Position numbers and translations under genes: made by a program. Under the pieces are notes generated by a model. It did not search any database. It worked only from the letters and a program-made list of their open reading frames with translations, and was not told the origin of the DNA. This document shows positions 8,267-17,055 of a DNA stretch of 64,000 bases, piece after piece. Location: NCBI GenBank assembly GCA_946480465.1, contig CAMLJY010000022.1, positions 20,454 to 84,453 of the forward strand. The letters run 5' to 3'. This DNA comes from an uncultured Burkholderiales bacterium. GTDB taxonomy: Bacteria; Pseudomonadota; Gammaproteobacteria; Burkholderiales; Burkholderiaceae. The stretch's first letter is position 1. Each line of letters begins with the position of its first letter.

Positions 8267-8935
8267 TCAGTGCGGCCACGCCTGCCGCGGCACGTGACGC
8301 AAGGCGGCGGCCACCGGCGGGATGCCGGCGGCGCGCAGCAGCAGGCCCTCGATGCTGCGTGCTCCGAGCTTGGCGCGCAAGGACAGGATCTGCGTGCGGA
8401 TGGTGGACAGCGCGACGCCATGCTCGGCCGCCACCTCGCGCGGCGAGGCGTCGCGCAGCAGGGCGGCCAGCACGCGGCGCTCGGCCAGGGTCAGGCCATG
8501 GGCGGTGCCGAACAGCTCCAGGCCGATGGCCGAGCAGGGCTCGCGCCGGCCCAGCAGCAGCAGCACCAGCGGTTCGGCGCCGTCGCCCTGCGGCAGCGGC
8601 ACCACCGAGGTCAGCAGCCAGTCCTTGGCGTGCTCCAGCAGCACCATCTGGCGCCGTCCCTGCTGCGCCGCCGCGCGCAGCGCGCGGTGCAGCGGCCCGC
8701 CTTCGCCGGCGGTGGTGCAGCCCACGGCCGTGCCCTGCCAGCACAGCAGCCGGCCGTCATCCAGTTCGCGTCGCGCGGCCTGGTTGGCCACGCGCACGAT
8801 GCCTTCGCCGTCGCAGACCAGGATGCCCGAGTCGATCTCGTCGATCAGGCAGCACAGCAAGGCGGTGGCGGCCGAAGCCGCGGAGTGCAGCGGCGCGGAT
8901 GCAGGCGCCGAAGCAGCAATCGATGCGTGGAACAT
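8267..8935 (-). CDS. LuxR-type transcriptional regulator with PAS-like N-terminus
   Basis: A 222-residue protein. The N-terminal half ('DEIDSGILVCDGEGIVRVANQAARREL') looks like a PAS-type sensor. The C-terminal half has a GerE/LuxR helix-turn-helix ('LTLAERRVLAALLRDASPREVA', then 'ALSTIRTQILSLRAKL'). There is no receiver domain, so it is not a classical response regulator. ATG 8935 has GGGAG upstream at a good distance; an in-frame start at 9007 is less likely. It lies between the HEFGH protein (downstream, 95 bp) and an orphan histidine kinase (upstream, 208 bp), all on the same strand. The ligand is unknown. Confidence 0.8.
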   Translation of the reverse strand: MFHASIAASAPASAPLHSAASAATALLCCLIDEIDSGILVCDGEGIVRVANQAARRELDDGRLLCWQGTAVGCTTAGEGGPLHRALRAAAQQGRRQMVLLEHAKDWLLTSVVPLPQGDGAEPLVLLLLGRREPCSAIGLELFGTAHGLTLAERRVLAALLRDASPREVAAEHGVALSTIRTQILSLRAKLGARSIEGLLLRAAGIPPVAAALRHVPRQAWPH

Positions 8936-9143
8936 GACAACTCCCGTTGAAACCGGGCCGACGGCGACCGGTCGACCCCTGGGGATGCACTGTCGCAAAC
9001 GCCGCATCCGCGGTCCTTTGTCACGCTGAAGCGCTTGCTAAACGTTCCTAAGCGGAATAAAGCGACGGCCGCGCGGCTGGGCCGGGCGGCACGGTCCGGG
9101 GGGAGGATGTGTGGGAATGTGTGGGAAGGGCCGTCCGCGGCCG

Positions 9144-9908
9144 TCAGGTGCCGCCGGGCAGCCACACGCACACCGTGGTGCCGGTGCCGGGCACCGACTC
9201 GATCGCCAGCGCGCCGCCCAGGCCGCGCACCAGCCGTTCGCAGCTGGCCAGCCCGAGGCCCGAGCCGGGCACGCCGCGCCGTACCGCGGCACCGCGGCGG
9301 TAGGGGCGGAAGAGCTGGCGCAGCTGGGCCGCGCTCATGCCGGGACCGGTGTCGGCGATGCGCAGTTCGACCCCGGCACCTGTCGCCGCGGGATCGCACG
9401 GCCCTGCGCTGATCCGGATGTGTCCCTGGGGCCGGTTGTGCAGCAGCGCGTTGGCAAGCAGGTTCAGCACCACGCGGCCCAGCGCGCGCGTTTCGCCGCG
9501 CGCCGGCAAGGCCGCCGGCAGCCTGCAGTCCAGCGTGATGCCGGCCACCGCGGCACGCGGTTCGATCAGCGGCAGCGCCGCGCGCACGACCGCGGCCAGG
9601 TCCACGGGCCCGGCCGGCGGCCGGCGCCGCAGGTGGCGCTCGCGCGAGGTCTCGAGCACGTCCTCGACGATCGCGAGCATGTCGTCGCCCGCATCACGCA
9701 GCACGGCCAGGCGGTGCAGGTGGCGCGGCGGCAGCGGGTCCTGCGCGTCGGCCATCAGCAGCTGCACGATGCCCAGGATGCCGTTCAGCGGCGTGCGCAG
9801 GTCGTGCACCAGCTGCGCCACGTCGAGCACCTGCTGCGCCCGCGTGGTCGCCGTGCCATGCAGGCCATCGGCAGGACCGCAGGCCGAAGGGGTGGAACTG
9901 CCGTGCAT
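9144..9908 (-). CDS. Small soluble histidine kinase
   Basis: A 254-residue kinase made only of a dimerisation/phosphoacceptor domain and an ATPase domain. The H-box is 'H35DLRTPLNGILG', the N-box is 'NLLANALLH', G1 is 'DTGPGMS' and G2 is 'GSGLGL'. There is no sensor domain, membrane helix or receiver domain, so it must take its input from a partner or by a very short N-terminus. The start has GGGAG eight bases upstream. No response regulator with a receiver domain is next to it; the adjacent LuxR protein lacks one. Its upstream region is shared with the divergent ABC ATPase gene at 10244. Confidence 0.85.
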   Translation of the reverse strand: MHGSSTPSACGPADGLHGTATTRAQQVLDVAQLVHDLRTPLNGILGIVQLLMADAQDPLPPRHLHRLAVLRDAGDDMLAIVEDVLETSRERHLRRRPPAGPVDLAAVVRAALPLIEPRAAVAGITLDCRLPAALPARGETRALGRVVLNLLANALLHNRPQGHIRISAGPCDPAATGAGVELRIADTGPGMSAAQLRQLFRPYRRGAAVRRGVPGSGLGLASCERLVRGLGGALAIESVPGTGTTVCVWLPGGT

Positions 9909-10243
9909 CGAAAGCTCCCGGCGGGTGACGACGCTGCGAGTCTAGGAGCGGCATTCGGCCCCAGCCAATTCGAATTGCGGATCCATGGCATAAGGCTGGG
10001 TTATGAATGCGCAGAGGCGAAATGCGCTCGATGGATGGCCGGCCGCCGGAACGGCGCGCAGGCCTGGACCGATGCGCCATCGCCATCACGTACCGCGAGT
10101 GCAGCGCAAAGCCGCGTGCCGGTCCAATCAGATTTCGTGATGCGCCGCATCAGGCGCAACAGCACTGGAAATTCACCAATGCGCCGCGGCGCCTGCCCCG
10201 CTATGCTGCGCCCCGGCGTGACTGCACGATCCAAGGATGCCGA
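9909..10243. other. Divergent control region between kinase and ABC genes
   Basis: This 335-bp gap has no convincing gene. It holds a palindromic operator-like element (10121-10152), a possible -10 sequence TATGCT at 10202 and an AAGGA ribosome site at 10232 for the GTG start at 10244. Sequence on the kinase side is less GC-rich than coding DNA here, as expected for a promoter. Confidence 0.6.
10121..10152 (-). promoter_or_regulatory. Composite operator-like element, copy 1 (reverse orientation)
   Basis: Read on the minus strand it is TGATG-CGGCG-CATCA, seven bases, then TGATTGGAC. The same architecture with identical spacing occurs at 12292-12322 and 13705-13735. This copy lies 91 bp before the ATPase start at 10244. 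It is likely the binding site of a regulator shared by the ABC genes; which protein binds is not shown. Confidence 0.65.
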
Positions 10244-11329
10244 GTGAAGACGGTGCGCGTTGAATGCCGGGACATCCGGCTGTCCTATGGCCCGGTGGAG
10301 GTGTTGAAGGACGTCAACATCGAGATCGAGCCGGGCGAGTTCTTCGCGCTGCTCGGCCCGTCGGGCTGCGGCAAGTCCTCCTTGCTGCGCGCCATCGCCG
10401 GCTTTGCGCGGCAAAGCCACGGCCAGGTGCTGATCGACGGGCGCGACGTCAGCGCCATGCCGCCCTGGGAACGTGGCATCGGCCTGGTGTTCCAGAACTT
10501 CGCGCTGTGGCCCCACCTGAACGTGTGGGACAACGTGGCCTTCGGCCTGGTCGAGCGCCGCGTGGGACGCGCCGAGATCCGCGAGCGCGTCGGCCGCGCG
10601 CTGGAGCTGGTGGGCCTGTCGGCGCTGGCCGCGCGCAAGCCCGGCGAGCTGTCGGGAGGCCAGCAGCAGCGGGTGGCGCTGGCGCGCACCATCGTCACCG
10701 AGCCCGCGGTGCTGCTGCTGGACGAGCCGCTGTCCAACCTGGACCGGAGGCTGCGCACGCAGATGCGGCGCGAGCTGCTGGCGTTGCAGCGGCGCGTCGG
10801 CATCACGACCATCTTCGTCACCCACGACCAGGAAGAGGCGATGACCACCGCCGATCGCATGGCCGTGCTGGACCAGGGTGTGGTGCAGCAGATCGGCCCG
10901 CCGGCCGCGCTGTACGACTACCCGGCCAACACCTTCATCGCCGGCTTCGTGGGCACCGCCAACATGCTGCAGGGCGAGGTGCGCGCGCGCCAGGGCGGCA
11001 TGCTGACGCTGCACGTGGCGGGCATCGGCGACCTCAGCTTCCCGGCCCATCCGGACCTGCCGCAAAGCAGCGCGATGACGGTGAGCTTCCGCCCACAGAC
11101 GCTGCGCATGGAGGTGGCCGACGCGGTGCTCGACGGCCGCTACCTGTGGATGCCCGGCCGCGTGGCGTCGAATGAATTCCTCGGGGAGTACTCGCGCTAC
11201 CACGTCGACGTCGGCGGCCACCTGGTCGCCGTCGACGAGCCGCACCGCACGGGGCTCTCGAAGTTCCCGGTCGGCGCGTCGGTCAGCATCGGCATCGAGC
11301 CCTCGCAAGTGCGGTTGTTCGCCGCCTAA
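10244..11329 (+). CDS. ABC transporter ATP-binding protein (Fe3+/phosphonate/phosphoglycerate-type), copy 1
   Basis: A 361-residue ATPase of an import system in the FbpC/PotA/PhnT class. Walker A 'GPSGCGKSS', Q-loop 'FQNFALWPH', signature 'LSGGQQQR', Walker B 'VLLLDEPLSNLD' and H-switch 'VTHDQEEA' are all intact, followed by a C-terminal TOBE-type regulatory region. The GTG at 10244 is chosen because AAGGATG precedes it and homology starts there. It is closely similar to the second ATPase at 17056 over the whole length, including 'ADRMAxLDxGVVQQ'. Its own unit lacks a permease, so it probably energises the permease at 15206 or another one elsewhere. Copy 1 of the operator-like element lies upstream. 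Confidence 0.9.
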   Translation: MKTVRVECRDIRLSYGPVEVLKDVNIEIEPGEFFALLGPSGCGKSSLLRAIAGFARQSHGQVLIDGRDVSAMPPWERGIGLVFQNFALWPHLNVWDNVAFGLVERRVGRAEIRERVGRALELVGLSALAARKPGELSGGQQQRVALARTIVTEPAVLLLDEPLSNLDRRLRTQMRRELLALQRRVGITTIFVTHDQEEAMTTADRMAVLDQGVVQQIGPPAALYDYPANTFIAGFVGTANMLQGEVRARQGGMLTLHVAGIGDLSFPAHPDLPQSSAMTVSFRPQTLRMEVADAVLDGRYLWMPGRVASNEFLGEYSRYHVDVGGHLVAVDEPHRTGLSKFPVGASVSIGIEPSQVRLFAA

Positions 11330-11341
11330 CGCCTCAAGGGA

Positions 11342-12223
11342 ATGGAGCTTTACCAGGTCCGCGCCTTCGTCACGGTCGCGCGCGTCGGCAACGTCACCAA
11401 GGCGGCCGATGCGCTGTGCGTGACGCAGCCCGCGGTGACCGGCCAGCTGAAGAGCCTGGAGCAGAGCCTGGGCGTGACGCTGTTCGACCGCGGCAGCGGC
11501 CGGCTGCAGCTGACCAAGGCCGGCGAGATGCTGCTGCCCCATGCCGAGGCGCTGCTGGCCGCCAGCACCGAGCTGCTGGGCGCGGCCAAGCGCATGCAGG
11601 GCGACCTGCGAGGCCGCATCGAGATCGGCATTCCGGGCGAATCCCCCGATTTCATGCGGCTGGGGCCGCTGACCACCGAGCTGCGGCGCGCGCTGCCGCT
11701 GGTGGAGCTGAGCACGCGCAGCCTGCCTTCGAACGCCTTGCTCGACCACATCAAGGCCGGCACGCTGGCGGCCGTGTTCCACGTCGGCATGCACCCGCCG
11801 GCCGAGCTCGAATGGCAGTCGCTGCGCTCGGTCAGCTACCGCGTCGCCATTCCGAATCACCTGCGCGCCGAGATGGAACTGGGCGGCTGGCGCGTGCTGG
11901 CCCGCCTGCCCTGGGTGGACGGCACGCCCGACTCGCACGTGCACCATTTCCTGCGGGCCTTGTTCGACCAGCAGGGGTTGACGCCCAACGTCGCGGTGCA
12001 GAGCGCGGACACCGGCTCGCTCGACACCTTCGTGCGGGCCGGCACCGGCTGCGCGCTGCTGCGCGAGGAAGTGGCGCTGCCCGGCGTCGAGCGCGGCGAG
12101 TGGATGGTGTGGGGCGCGGCGCGCGTCGATGCGCGGCTCTTCCTCGCCACCACGGCGGACCGCGCCAGCGATCCGCTGATCGTCGCGCTGCTGTCGGTGC
12201 TGAAGGGCGTGTGGAAGCCTTGA
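11342..12223 (+). CDS. LysR-type transcriptional regulator
   Basis: A 293-residue LysR protein with a standard N-terminal winged helix ('VRAFVTVARVGNVTKAADAL' and 'TQPAVTGQLKSLEQSLGVTLFDR') and a periplasmic-binding-protein-like effector domain (about 90-290). It begins 12 bp after the stop of the ATPase gene and its AAGGGA ribosome site overlaps that gap, so it is co-transcribed with the ATPase. Its place inside the ABC region makes it the first candidate to control the three operator-like elements, though their palindrome does not have the usual T-N11-A spacing. The effector is probably the transported solute; this is inference. Confidence 0.9.
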   Translation: MELYQVRAFVTVARVGNVTKAADALCVTQPAVTGQLKSLEQSLGVTLFDRGSGRLQLTKAGEMLLPHAEALLAASTELLGAAKRMQGDLRGRIEIGIPGESPDFMRLGPLTTELRRALPLVELSTRSLPSNALLDHIKAGTLAAVFHVGMHPPAELEWQSLRSVSYRVAIPNHLRAEMELGGWRVLARLPWVDGTPDSHVHHFLRALFDQQGLTPNVAVQSADTGSLDTFVRAGTGCALLREEVALPGVERGEWMVWGAARVDARLFLATTADRASDPLIVALLSVLKGVWKP

Positions 12224-12291
12224 AGACCTGCATGGCAGCGTTCGGCGCAGCGACTTTGCATTGCAGGGCCTGATCCGAGGCCGCGGCGGCT

Positions 12292-12322
12292 TGATGGCCG
12301 CCATCAGAAGCTGTGATTGGAC
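12292..12322 (+). promoter_or_regulatory. Composite operator-like element, copy 2
   Basis: TGATG-GCCGC-CATCA, seven bases (GAAGCTG), then TGATTGGAC. It ends 57 bp before the ATG of the first binding-protein gene. A further TCCAATC at 12342-12348 is the inverted partner of GATTGGA at 12315-12321, so this copy is extended by a second inverted repeat. Confidence 0.65.
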
Positions 12323-12379
12323 GCGGCGGGCCGGTCCGGACTCCAATCGTTCCACCTGGAACGAGGAGGCTCTCACACC

Positions 12380-13729
12380 ATGCGCAACCGAATCCGGTCC
12401 CTGGTCTACATGGCCTGCGGCGCGGGCCTGGTGCCTGCGCTGGCCCGGCCGACGGCGGCGCGCGCGGCAGCGGCGCCGGCGGGGCCGGCACGCGTCACCG
12501 TGCTGACCTCGTTCCCTGCCGAGCTGGTGGCCGCGTACAAAAGCGCCTATGAAGCCGCCACTCCCGGCGTGGTGCTCGAGCAGGTGTCGCGCAATGCCAG
12601 CGAGCTGCCGGGCTACCTCGCGTCGCTGCCGCCGGGCCAGCGGCCGGACGTGGTGTGGGCGTCCGACCCCGGCGCATTCGTGGCCATGGCGCAGCGCGGG
12701 CTGCTGCAGCCGGCGCCGGGCGTGCGCAATGCCGGCATTCCGGAGCGGATCGGCCACTTTCCGATGAACGGACCCGGCGCGCTCTACTTCGGCCAGGCGG
12801 TGTCGGGCTATGGCCTGATGTGGAACGAGGCCGCGCTGCGCCAGCGCGGGCTGCGCATTCCCGCGGGCTGGCAGGACGTGGCGGACGGCGCCTACGCTGG
12901 CCAGGTGGCGATGTGCTCGCCGCTGCGCTCGGGCACCACGCAGGTGATGGTCGATGCGGTGCTGCAGGCCGAAGGCTGGGACGCGGGCTGGGCGCTGTGG
13001 GCCTTCATCGCCGGCCACTGCCGCACCATTTCAGCCCGCAGCGGCGACGTGCCGGCGGACGTGGCTGCCGGCCGGGCCGCCGTTGGCCTGGTGGTGGACT
13101 TCCTGGCGCTGGCGGCGCGCGCGGGCGGGGCGCCGGTGGCGTTCGCCTATCCGGCCCGCACCGCGGTGCTGCCGGCCAGCATCGCCGTCGTCGCCGGTGC
13201 GCGCATGCCGGCCGAGGGCGAGCGCTTCGTGCGCTACGCGCTGTCGAATGCGGGGCAGGCGCTGCTGTACGACGCGCGCATCCGCCGCATGCCGGCCTCG
13301 CCCTTTGCCGCGGCGTCGATGCAAGTGCCGGCCGATTTCCCGAACGTGTATGCGGTGGCGCGCAAGTCGCCTTTGAAATTCGACCTCGGCCTGTATGAAT
13401 CACGCCGCGCGCTGGTGGCTGCGCTGTTCGAGCGGACGATCACCCGGCCGCATGCCGAGCTGCGGCAGGCGGTGCAGGCCATTCACCGCGCTGAGCGCGA
13501 GGCCGCGAAGGCGGCCGATGGCGCCGTGCTGCAGCGGCTCGCCCGTGCCCGCGCGCTGGTGGGGCAAGCCGTCGTCGGCGCCGTGCGCAGCATGGCCGAG
13601 AACGCGCGTGCCGACCTGGCGCAGGCCGGCACCGAGCGCAGCCACGCCTGGACCGATGCCGCACGTGCGAACTACCAGGAGGCCATGCGCCTTGCCACTG
13701 GCGCTGATGCGCGCCATCAGAAGGTGTGA
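12380..13729 (+). CDS. ABC-type solute-binding protein, copy 1
   Basis: A 449-residue periplasmic binding protein of the AfuA/FbpA/PgtC-like group. A signal peptide (basic MRNRIR, hydrophobic core, cut near 'ARPTAARA') precedes 'ARVTVLTSFPAELVAAYKSAY', the typical first strand and helix. 'GQRPDVVWASDP', 'GLMWNE' and 'SPLRSGTTQVM' mark the ligand-binding core. A C-terminal helical extension (about 350-449, with 'AIHRAEREAAKAAD') is shared with the second binding protein at 13814. ATG 12380 is preceded by GAGGAGG. It has its own operator-like element upstream. The ligand may be an iron chelate or an organophosphate such as phosphoglycerate or aminoethylphosphonate; the sequence does not decide. 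Confidence 0.85.
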   Translation: MRNRIRSLVYMACGAGLVPALARPTAARAAAAPAGPARVTVLTSFPAELVAAYKSAYEAATPGVVLEQVSRNASELPGYLASLPPGQRPDVVWASDPGAFVAMAQRGLLQPAPGVRNAGIPERIGHFPMNGPGALYFGQAVSGYGLMWNEAALRQRGLRIPAGWQDVADGAYAGQVAMCSPLRSGTTQVMVDAVLQAEGWDAGWALWAFIAGHCRTISARSGDVPADVAAGRAAVGLVVDFLALAARAGGAPVAFAYPARTAVLPASIAVVAGARMPAEGERFVRYALSNAGQALLYDARIRRMPASPFAAASMQVPADFPNVYAVARKSPLKFDLGLYESRRALVAALFERTITRPHAELRQAVQAIHRAEREAAKAADGAVLQRLARARALVGQAVVGAVRSMAENARADLAQAGTERSHAWTDAARANYQEAMRLATGADARHQKV

Positions 13730-13735
13730 TTGGAC
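13705..13735 (+). promoter_or_regulatory. Composite operator-like element, copy 3
   Basis: TGATG-CGCGC-CATCA, seven bases (GAAGGTG), then TGATTGGAC. It overlaps the last nine codons and the stop of the first binding-protein gene, and ends 78 bp before the start of the second. Its position over coding sequence makes chance conservation less likely, because the protein ends there do not need these bases. Confidence 0.65.
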
Positions 13736-13813
13736 CGGATGGCCGGCCATTCGAACAATGAACCCCAGTCGCCGAATCAGCGGCGGCCCTGCCCGAACCG
13801 AAGGAGACCCGAC

Positions 13814-15151
13814 GTGACCCGCCATTCCATTCGAATTCCGCACCGCTTCGCCATGGCCGCATTGGCACTGGGCCTGGCCGGTGCCGCCCAGGCCGGCACC
13901 GTGACGGTGGTCACGTCCTTCCCGAAGGAGGTGACGCAGGCCTACAAGCAGGCCTTCGAGAAGGCGAATCCGGACATCAAGCTGGAGATCCTGAACCGCA
14001 GCACGACCGCCAGCGTGGCCTACGTGCGCGAGACGCCGGCCGGGCAGCGGCCGGACGTGTTCTGGGCTTCCGCGCCGGACGCGTTCGAGGTGCTGGCCAA
14101 GGGCAAGCTGCTGGAGAAGGTGGACGACCTGGCCAATCCCGCGGCGCCGAAGATGGTGGGTTCCTATCCGTTGAACGACCCGGACGGCTACTACCTGGGC
14201 CAGGCCCTGGCCGGCTACGGGTTCATGTGGAACACGCGCTACCTGGCGGCCAACAAGGTGCAGCCGCCGGCGGAATGGGCCGACCTGGCCAAGCCGGCGT
14301 ACTTCGGCCACGTGGCCATCAGCTCGCCGTCGCGCTCGGGCACCACCCACCTGACGGTGGAGACCCTGCTGCAAGGCGAAGGATGGGACAAGGGCTGGTC
14401 CGACCTGCTGCAGATCTGCGGCAATACCGCTGCCATCACCGAGCGCAGCTTCGGCGTGCCCGATGGCGTCAACAACGGCCAGTACGGCATCGGCATCGTC
14501 ATCGACTTCTTCGGCTTGTCGCCGAAGTATTCGGGCTTTCCGGTGGAGTTTGCCTACCCCAGCGTGACGGCGATCGTGCCCGCCAACATCGGTCTGGTGG
14601 CCGGGGCGAAGAACGCGGAAGAGGGCCGCAAGTTCATCCAGTACACGCTGTCGCGCGCCGGGCAGCAGCTGCTCACCAACCCGCAGCTGTCGCGCCTGCC
14701 CATCCTGCCGCCGGGCGAGTACAAGGCGCCCGCGGGCTACCCGAATGCCTACGAGATCGCCAAGAAGGCGAAGGTGAAGTTCGATGCCGATCTGTCCGCC
14801 AGCCGCTACAACCTGGTCGCCTCCCTGTTCGACCAGACCATCACCTTTCGCCACAAGGAACTGACGGCCGCCACGAAGGCGATCCATGCCGCCGAAGCCG
14901 CGCTGGCCGCCAAGCCCCATCCGCAAGCCGCCACCCTGGTGAAGCAGGCACGCGACCTGGCCTTCAAGCCGCTGGTCAGCGGATCGGCTGCGGCGGACAA
15001 GACCTTCCTCGCCACCTTCTCGGCCGACAAGAAGAACGCCGAGGCCAACAAGCAGGTGACCGGCCTGGAAGGCCATTGGAGCGGCAAGGCGCAGGCCAAC
15101 TACGAGAAGGCTCGCACGCTGGCCGAGCAAGCCCTGGCCCTGGTGAAGTGA
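13814..15151 (+). CDS. ABC-type solute-binding protein, copy 2
   Basis: A 445-residue paralogue of the protein at 12380. A clean signal peptide ends 'LGLAGAAQA' before 'GTVTVVTSFPKEVTQAYKQAF'. The same blocks follow: 'GQRPDVFWASAP', 'GFMWNT', 'SPSRSGTTHLT', and the C-terminal helical extension containing 'TKAIHAAEAALA'. The GTG start at 13814 has AAGGAG seven bases before it; ATG 13853 would remove half the signal peptide. It is followed after 54 bp by the permease, so this is probably the main binding protein of the importer. Ligand as for copy 1: an iron complex or small phosphate compound is suggested by family only. Confidence 0.88.
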   Translation: MTRHSIRIPHRFAMAALALGLAGAAQAGTVTVVTSFPKEVTQAYKQAFEKANPDIKLEILNRSTTASVAYVRETPAGQRPDVFWASAPDAFEVLAKGKLLEKVDDLANPAAPKMVGSYPLNDPDGYYLGQALAGYGFMWNTRYLAANKVQPPAEWADLAKPAYFGHVAISSPSRSGTTHLTVETLLQGEGWDKGWSDLLQICGNTAAITERSFGVPDGVNNGQYGIGIVIDFFGLSPKYSGFPVEFAYPSVTAIVPANIGLVAGAKNAEEGRKFIQYTLSRAGQQLLTNPQLSRLPILPPGEYKAPAGYPNAYEIAKKAKVKFDADLSASRYNLVASLFDQTITFRHKELTAATKAIHAAEAALAAKPHPQAATLVKQARDLAFKPLVSGSAAADKTFLATFSADKKNAEANKQVTGLEGHWSGKAQANYEKARTLAEQALALVK

Positions 15152-15205
15152 TGGCCGCCGTCCGACCGTCCGGCGCTGCGCGCCGGACCCGCCAAGGGAG
15201 CATTC

Positions 15206-17029
15206 ATGCGTGAGTTTTCGTTCGGGGCGGCCCGCCCCGCATCGGCCGCGGGTGCCGGCCCCGGCCTGGGTGCCGGCGTGTGGGCCGCCGGCGGCCTGGT
15301 GCTGGCCTTCCTGCTGCTGTTCCTGGTGCTGCCGGTGGCTTGGGTCTTCTTCACCGCCTTCGTCAATGCCGATGGCTCGTTGACCTTCGGGCACTTCGGC
15401 GCCTTCTTCGCGCAGCCGCTGATGCGCGAATCGTTCTTCAACAGCCTCTACGTCGCGGCGATGTCCACGGTCTTCGCGGCGCTGATCGCGGTGCCGCTGG
15501 CGTATTTCACGGTGCGCTTCCAGTTCCGCGGCGCCATCCTGATCCAGACGCTGGGCGTGCTGCCGCTGGTGATGCCGCCCTTCGTCGGCGCGGTGGCGCT
15601 GCAGCTGATCTTCGGCCGCTCGGGCACGGTGAACCTGCTGCTGAACCAGGCCTTCGGCTTCACCATCCCGGTGATGGACGGCATGAACGGCGTGATTTTC
15701 GTCGAGTCCATCCATTACTTCCCGTTCATCCTGATGAACCTGACGCTCGCATTGCGCAATATCGACGGCGCGATGGAAGAGGCGGCGATGAGCCTGGGCT
15801 GCCGCGGCTGGCGCCTCTTCTGGCGGGTGATCTTCCCGCTGGGGCTGCCGGGCTTCGTGGCCGGGGCGTCGCTGGTCTTCGTGAAGGTGTTCGACGACCT
15901 GGGCACGCCGCTGGTGCTGGGCACCACCAACATGCTGGCGCCGCAGGCCTACCTGCGCATCACGCAGGTGGGGGTGGAGGACCCGCTGGGCTACGTGATC
16001 AGCGTGATCATGATCCTGTTCTCGGTGCTGGCGATGGGCCTGTCGGCGCGTGCGCTGCAGGGCAGGGACTTCAGCACGCTGCAAAAGGGCGGCGGCAGCA
16101 TCCAGCGGCGGCGGCTGACGCCGCTGGGCGCGCTGGGCGCCTACGGCTGGATCGGGCTGGTGTTGCTGCTCACGCTGTCGCCGCACCTGGGCGTGCTGCT
16201 GCTGTCGCTGGGCACGGTGTGGAGCTTCTCGCCGCTGCCCGATGGCTTCACGCTCGCCCACTACGCCACGCTGGTGCACGACGCCGGCGGCATGGTGCAG
16301 AACACGCTGCTGTACTGCGGCCTGGCGGCGGGCATCGACGTGCTGCTGGGCACCACCATCGCCTACCTGATCCACCGCACCCGGCTGCCCGGCCGGCGCT
16401 GGCTGGATTCCATCGCCACCGCGGCGCTGGCCATTCCCGGCCTGGTGCTCGCCATCGGCTACCTGCGCTTCTTCGGCGGCGTCACCGTGCCGGGCACCAA
16501 CACGCTGCTGACCAGCACCTGGGTGATGATCATGCTGGCCTACGCGGTGCGGCGGCTGCCGTATGCGCTGCGCTCCTGCGTGGCGGCGCTGCAGCAGGTG
16601 CACGTGTCACTGGAAGAGGCGGCCGAGAGCGTGGGCGCCACCAAGATGCGCACCATCCGCCGCGTGGTGGTGCCGCTGATGGCCGGCGGCATCCTGGCCG
16701 GCTTCGTCACCAGCTTCGTCACCGCGGCGGTCGAGCTGTCGGCCACCATCATGCTGGCCTCCAGCGAGTCGCAGGCGCCGATGAGCTACGGCATCTACCT
16801 GTACATGCAGAGCGTGGCCGGCCGCGGGCCGGGCGCGGCGCTGGGCGTGCTGGCCATCGTCGTCGTCGCCGTCGGCACCTACCTGTCGCATGTGGTGGTG
16901 GCGCGGGCCGGCGCCGCGGCGAACACGCCGCCGCCGGCGGACGAGCCGCTGGCGCCGCTGCCGCCCGAAGTGAGCGTCAGCAGCGTGGCGACCACCACGC
17001 CGCCCGCCGACAACCCGGCCAGCCGTTGA
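15206..17029 (+). CDS. ABC transporter permease, two fused 6-TM domains
   Basis: A 607-residue inner-membrane permease of the FbpB/ThiP type, with two homologous halves of about six helices each. Each half carries an EAA-type coupling loop for the ATPase: 'EEAAMSLGCRGWRLFWRVIFP' (about 192-212) and 'EEAAESVGATKMRTIRRVVVP' (about 470-490). A fused permease can form the whole channel as one polypeptide. AAGGGAG lies seven bases before the ATG. The C-terminal tail is Pro/Ala-rich. It sits between the second binding protein and the second ATPase, forming a complete importer set; no other permease is present for the first ATPase and binding protein. Confidence 0.92.
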   Translation: MREFSFGAARPASAAGAGPGLGAGVWAAGGLVLAFLLLFLVLPVAWVFFTAFVNADGSLTFGHFGAFFAQPLMRESFFNSLYVAAMSTVFAALIAVPLAYFTVRFQFRGAILIQTLGVLPLVMPPFVGAVALQLIFGRSGTVNLLLNQAFGFTIPVMDGMNGVIFVESIHYFPFILMNLTLALRNIDGAMEEAAMSLGCRGWRLFWRVIFPLGLPGFVAGASLVFVKVFDDLGTPLVLGTTNMLAPQAYLRITQVGVEDPLGYVISVIMILFSVLAMGLSARALQGRDFSTLQKGGGSIQRRRLTPLGALGAYGWIGLVLLLTLSPHLGVLLLSLGTVWSFSPLPDGFTLAHYATLVHDAGGMVQNTLLYCGLAAGIDVLLGTTIAYLIHRTRLPGRRWLDSIATAALAIPGLVLAIGYLRFFGGVTVPGTNTLLTSTWVMIMLAYAVRRLPYALRSCVAALQQVHVSLEEAAESVGATKMRTIRRVVVPLMAGGILAGFVTSFVTAAVELSATIMLASSESQAPMSYGIYLYMQSVAGRGPGAALGVLAIVVVAVGTYLSHVVVARAGAAANTPPPADEPLAPLPPEVSVSSVATTTPPADNPASR

Positions 17030-17055
17030 ACCCCACCTTGTCGGAGAACATCCCC

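Noticed and set aside
10001..13018. Long minus-strand open frame over the ABC ATPase and LysR genes
   Set aside because: The opposite strand carries the intact Walker and LysR motifs; this frame is a composition artefact.
13400..16603. Very long minus-strand open frame (over 1000 codons)
   Set aside because: It is antisense to two intact ABC genes and rich in His, Arg and Gln, as expected for the complement of GC-rich coding DNA.
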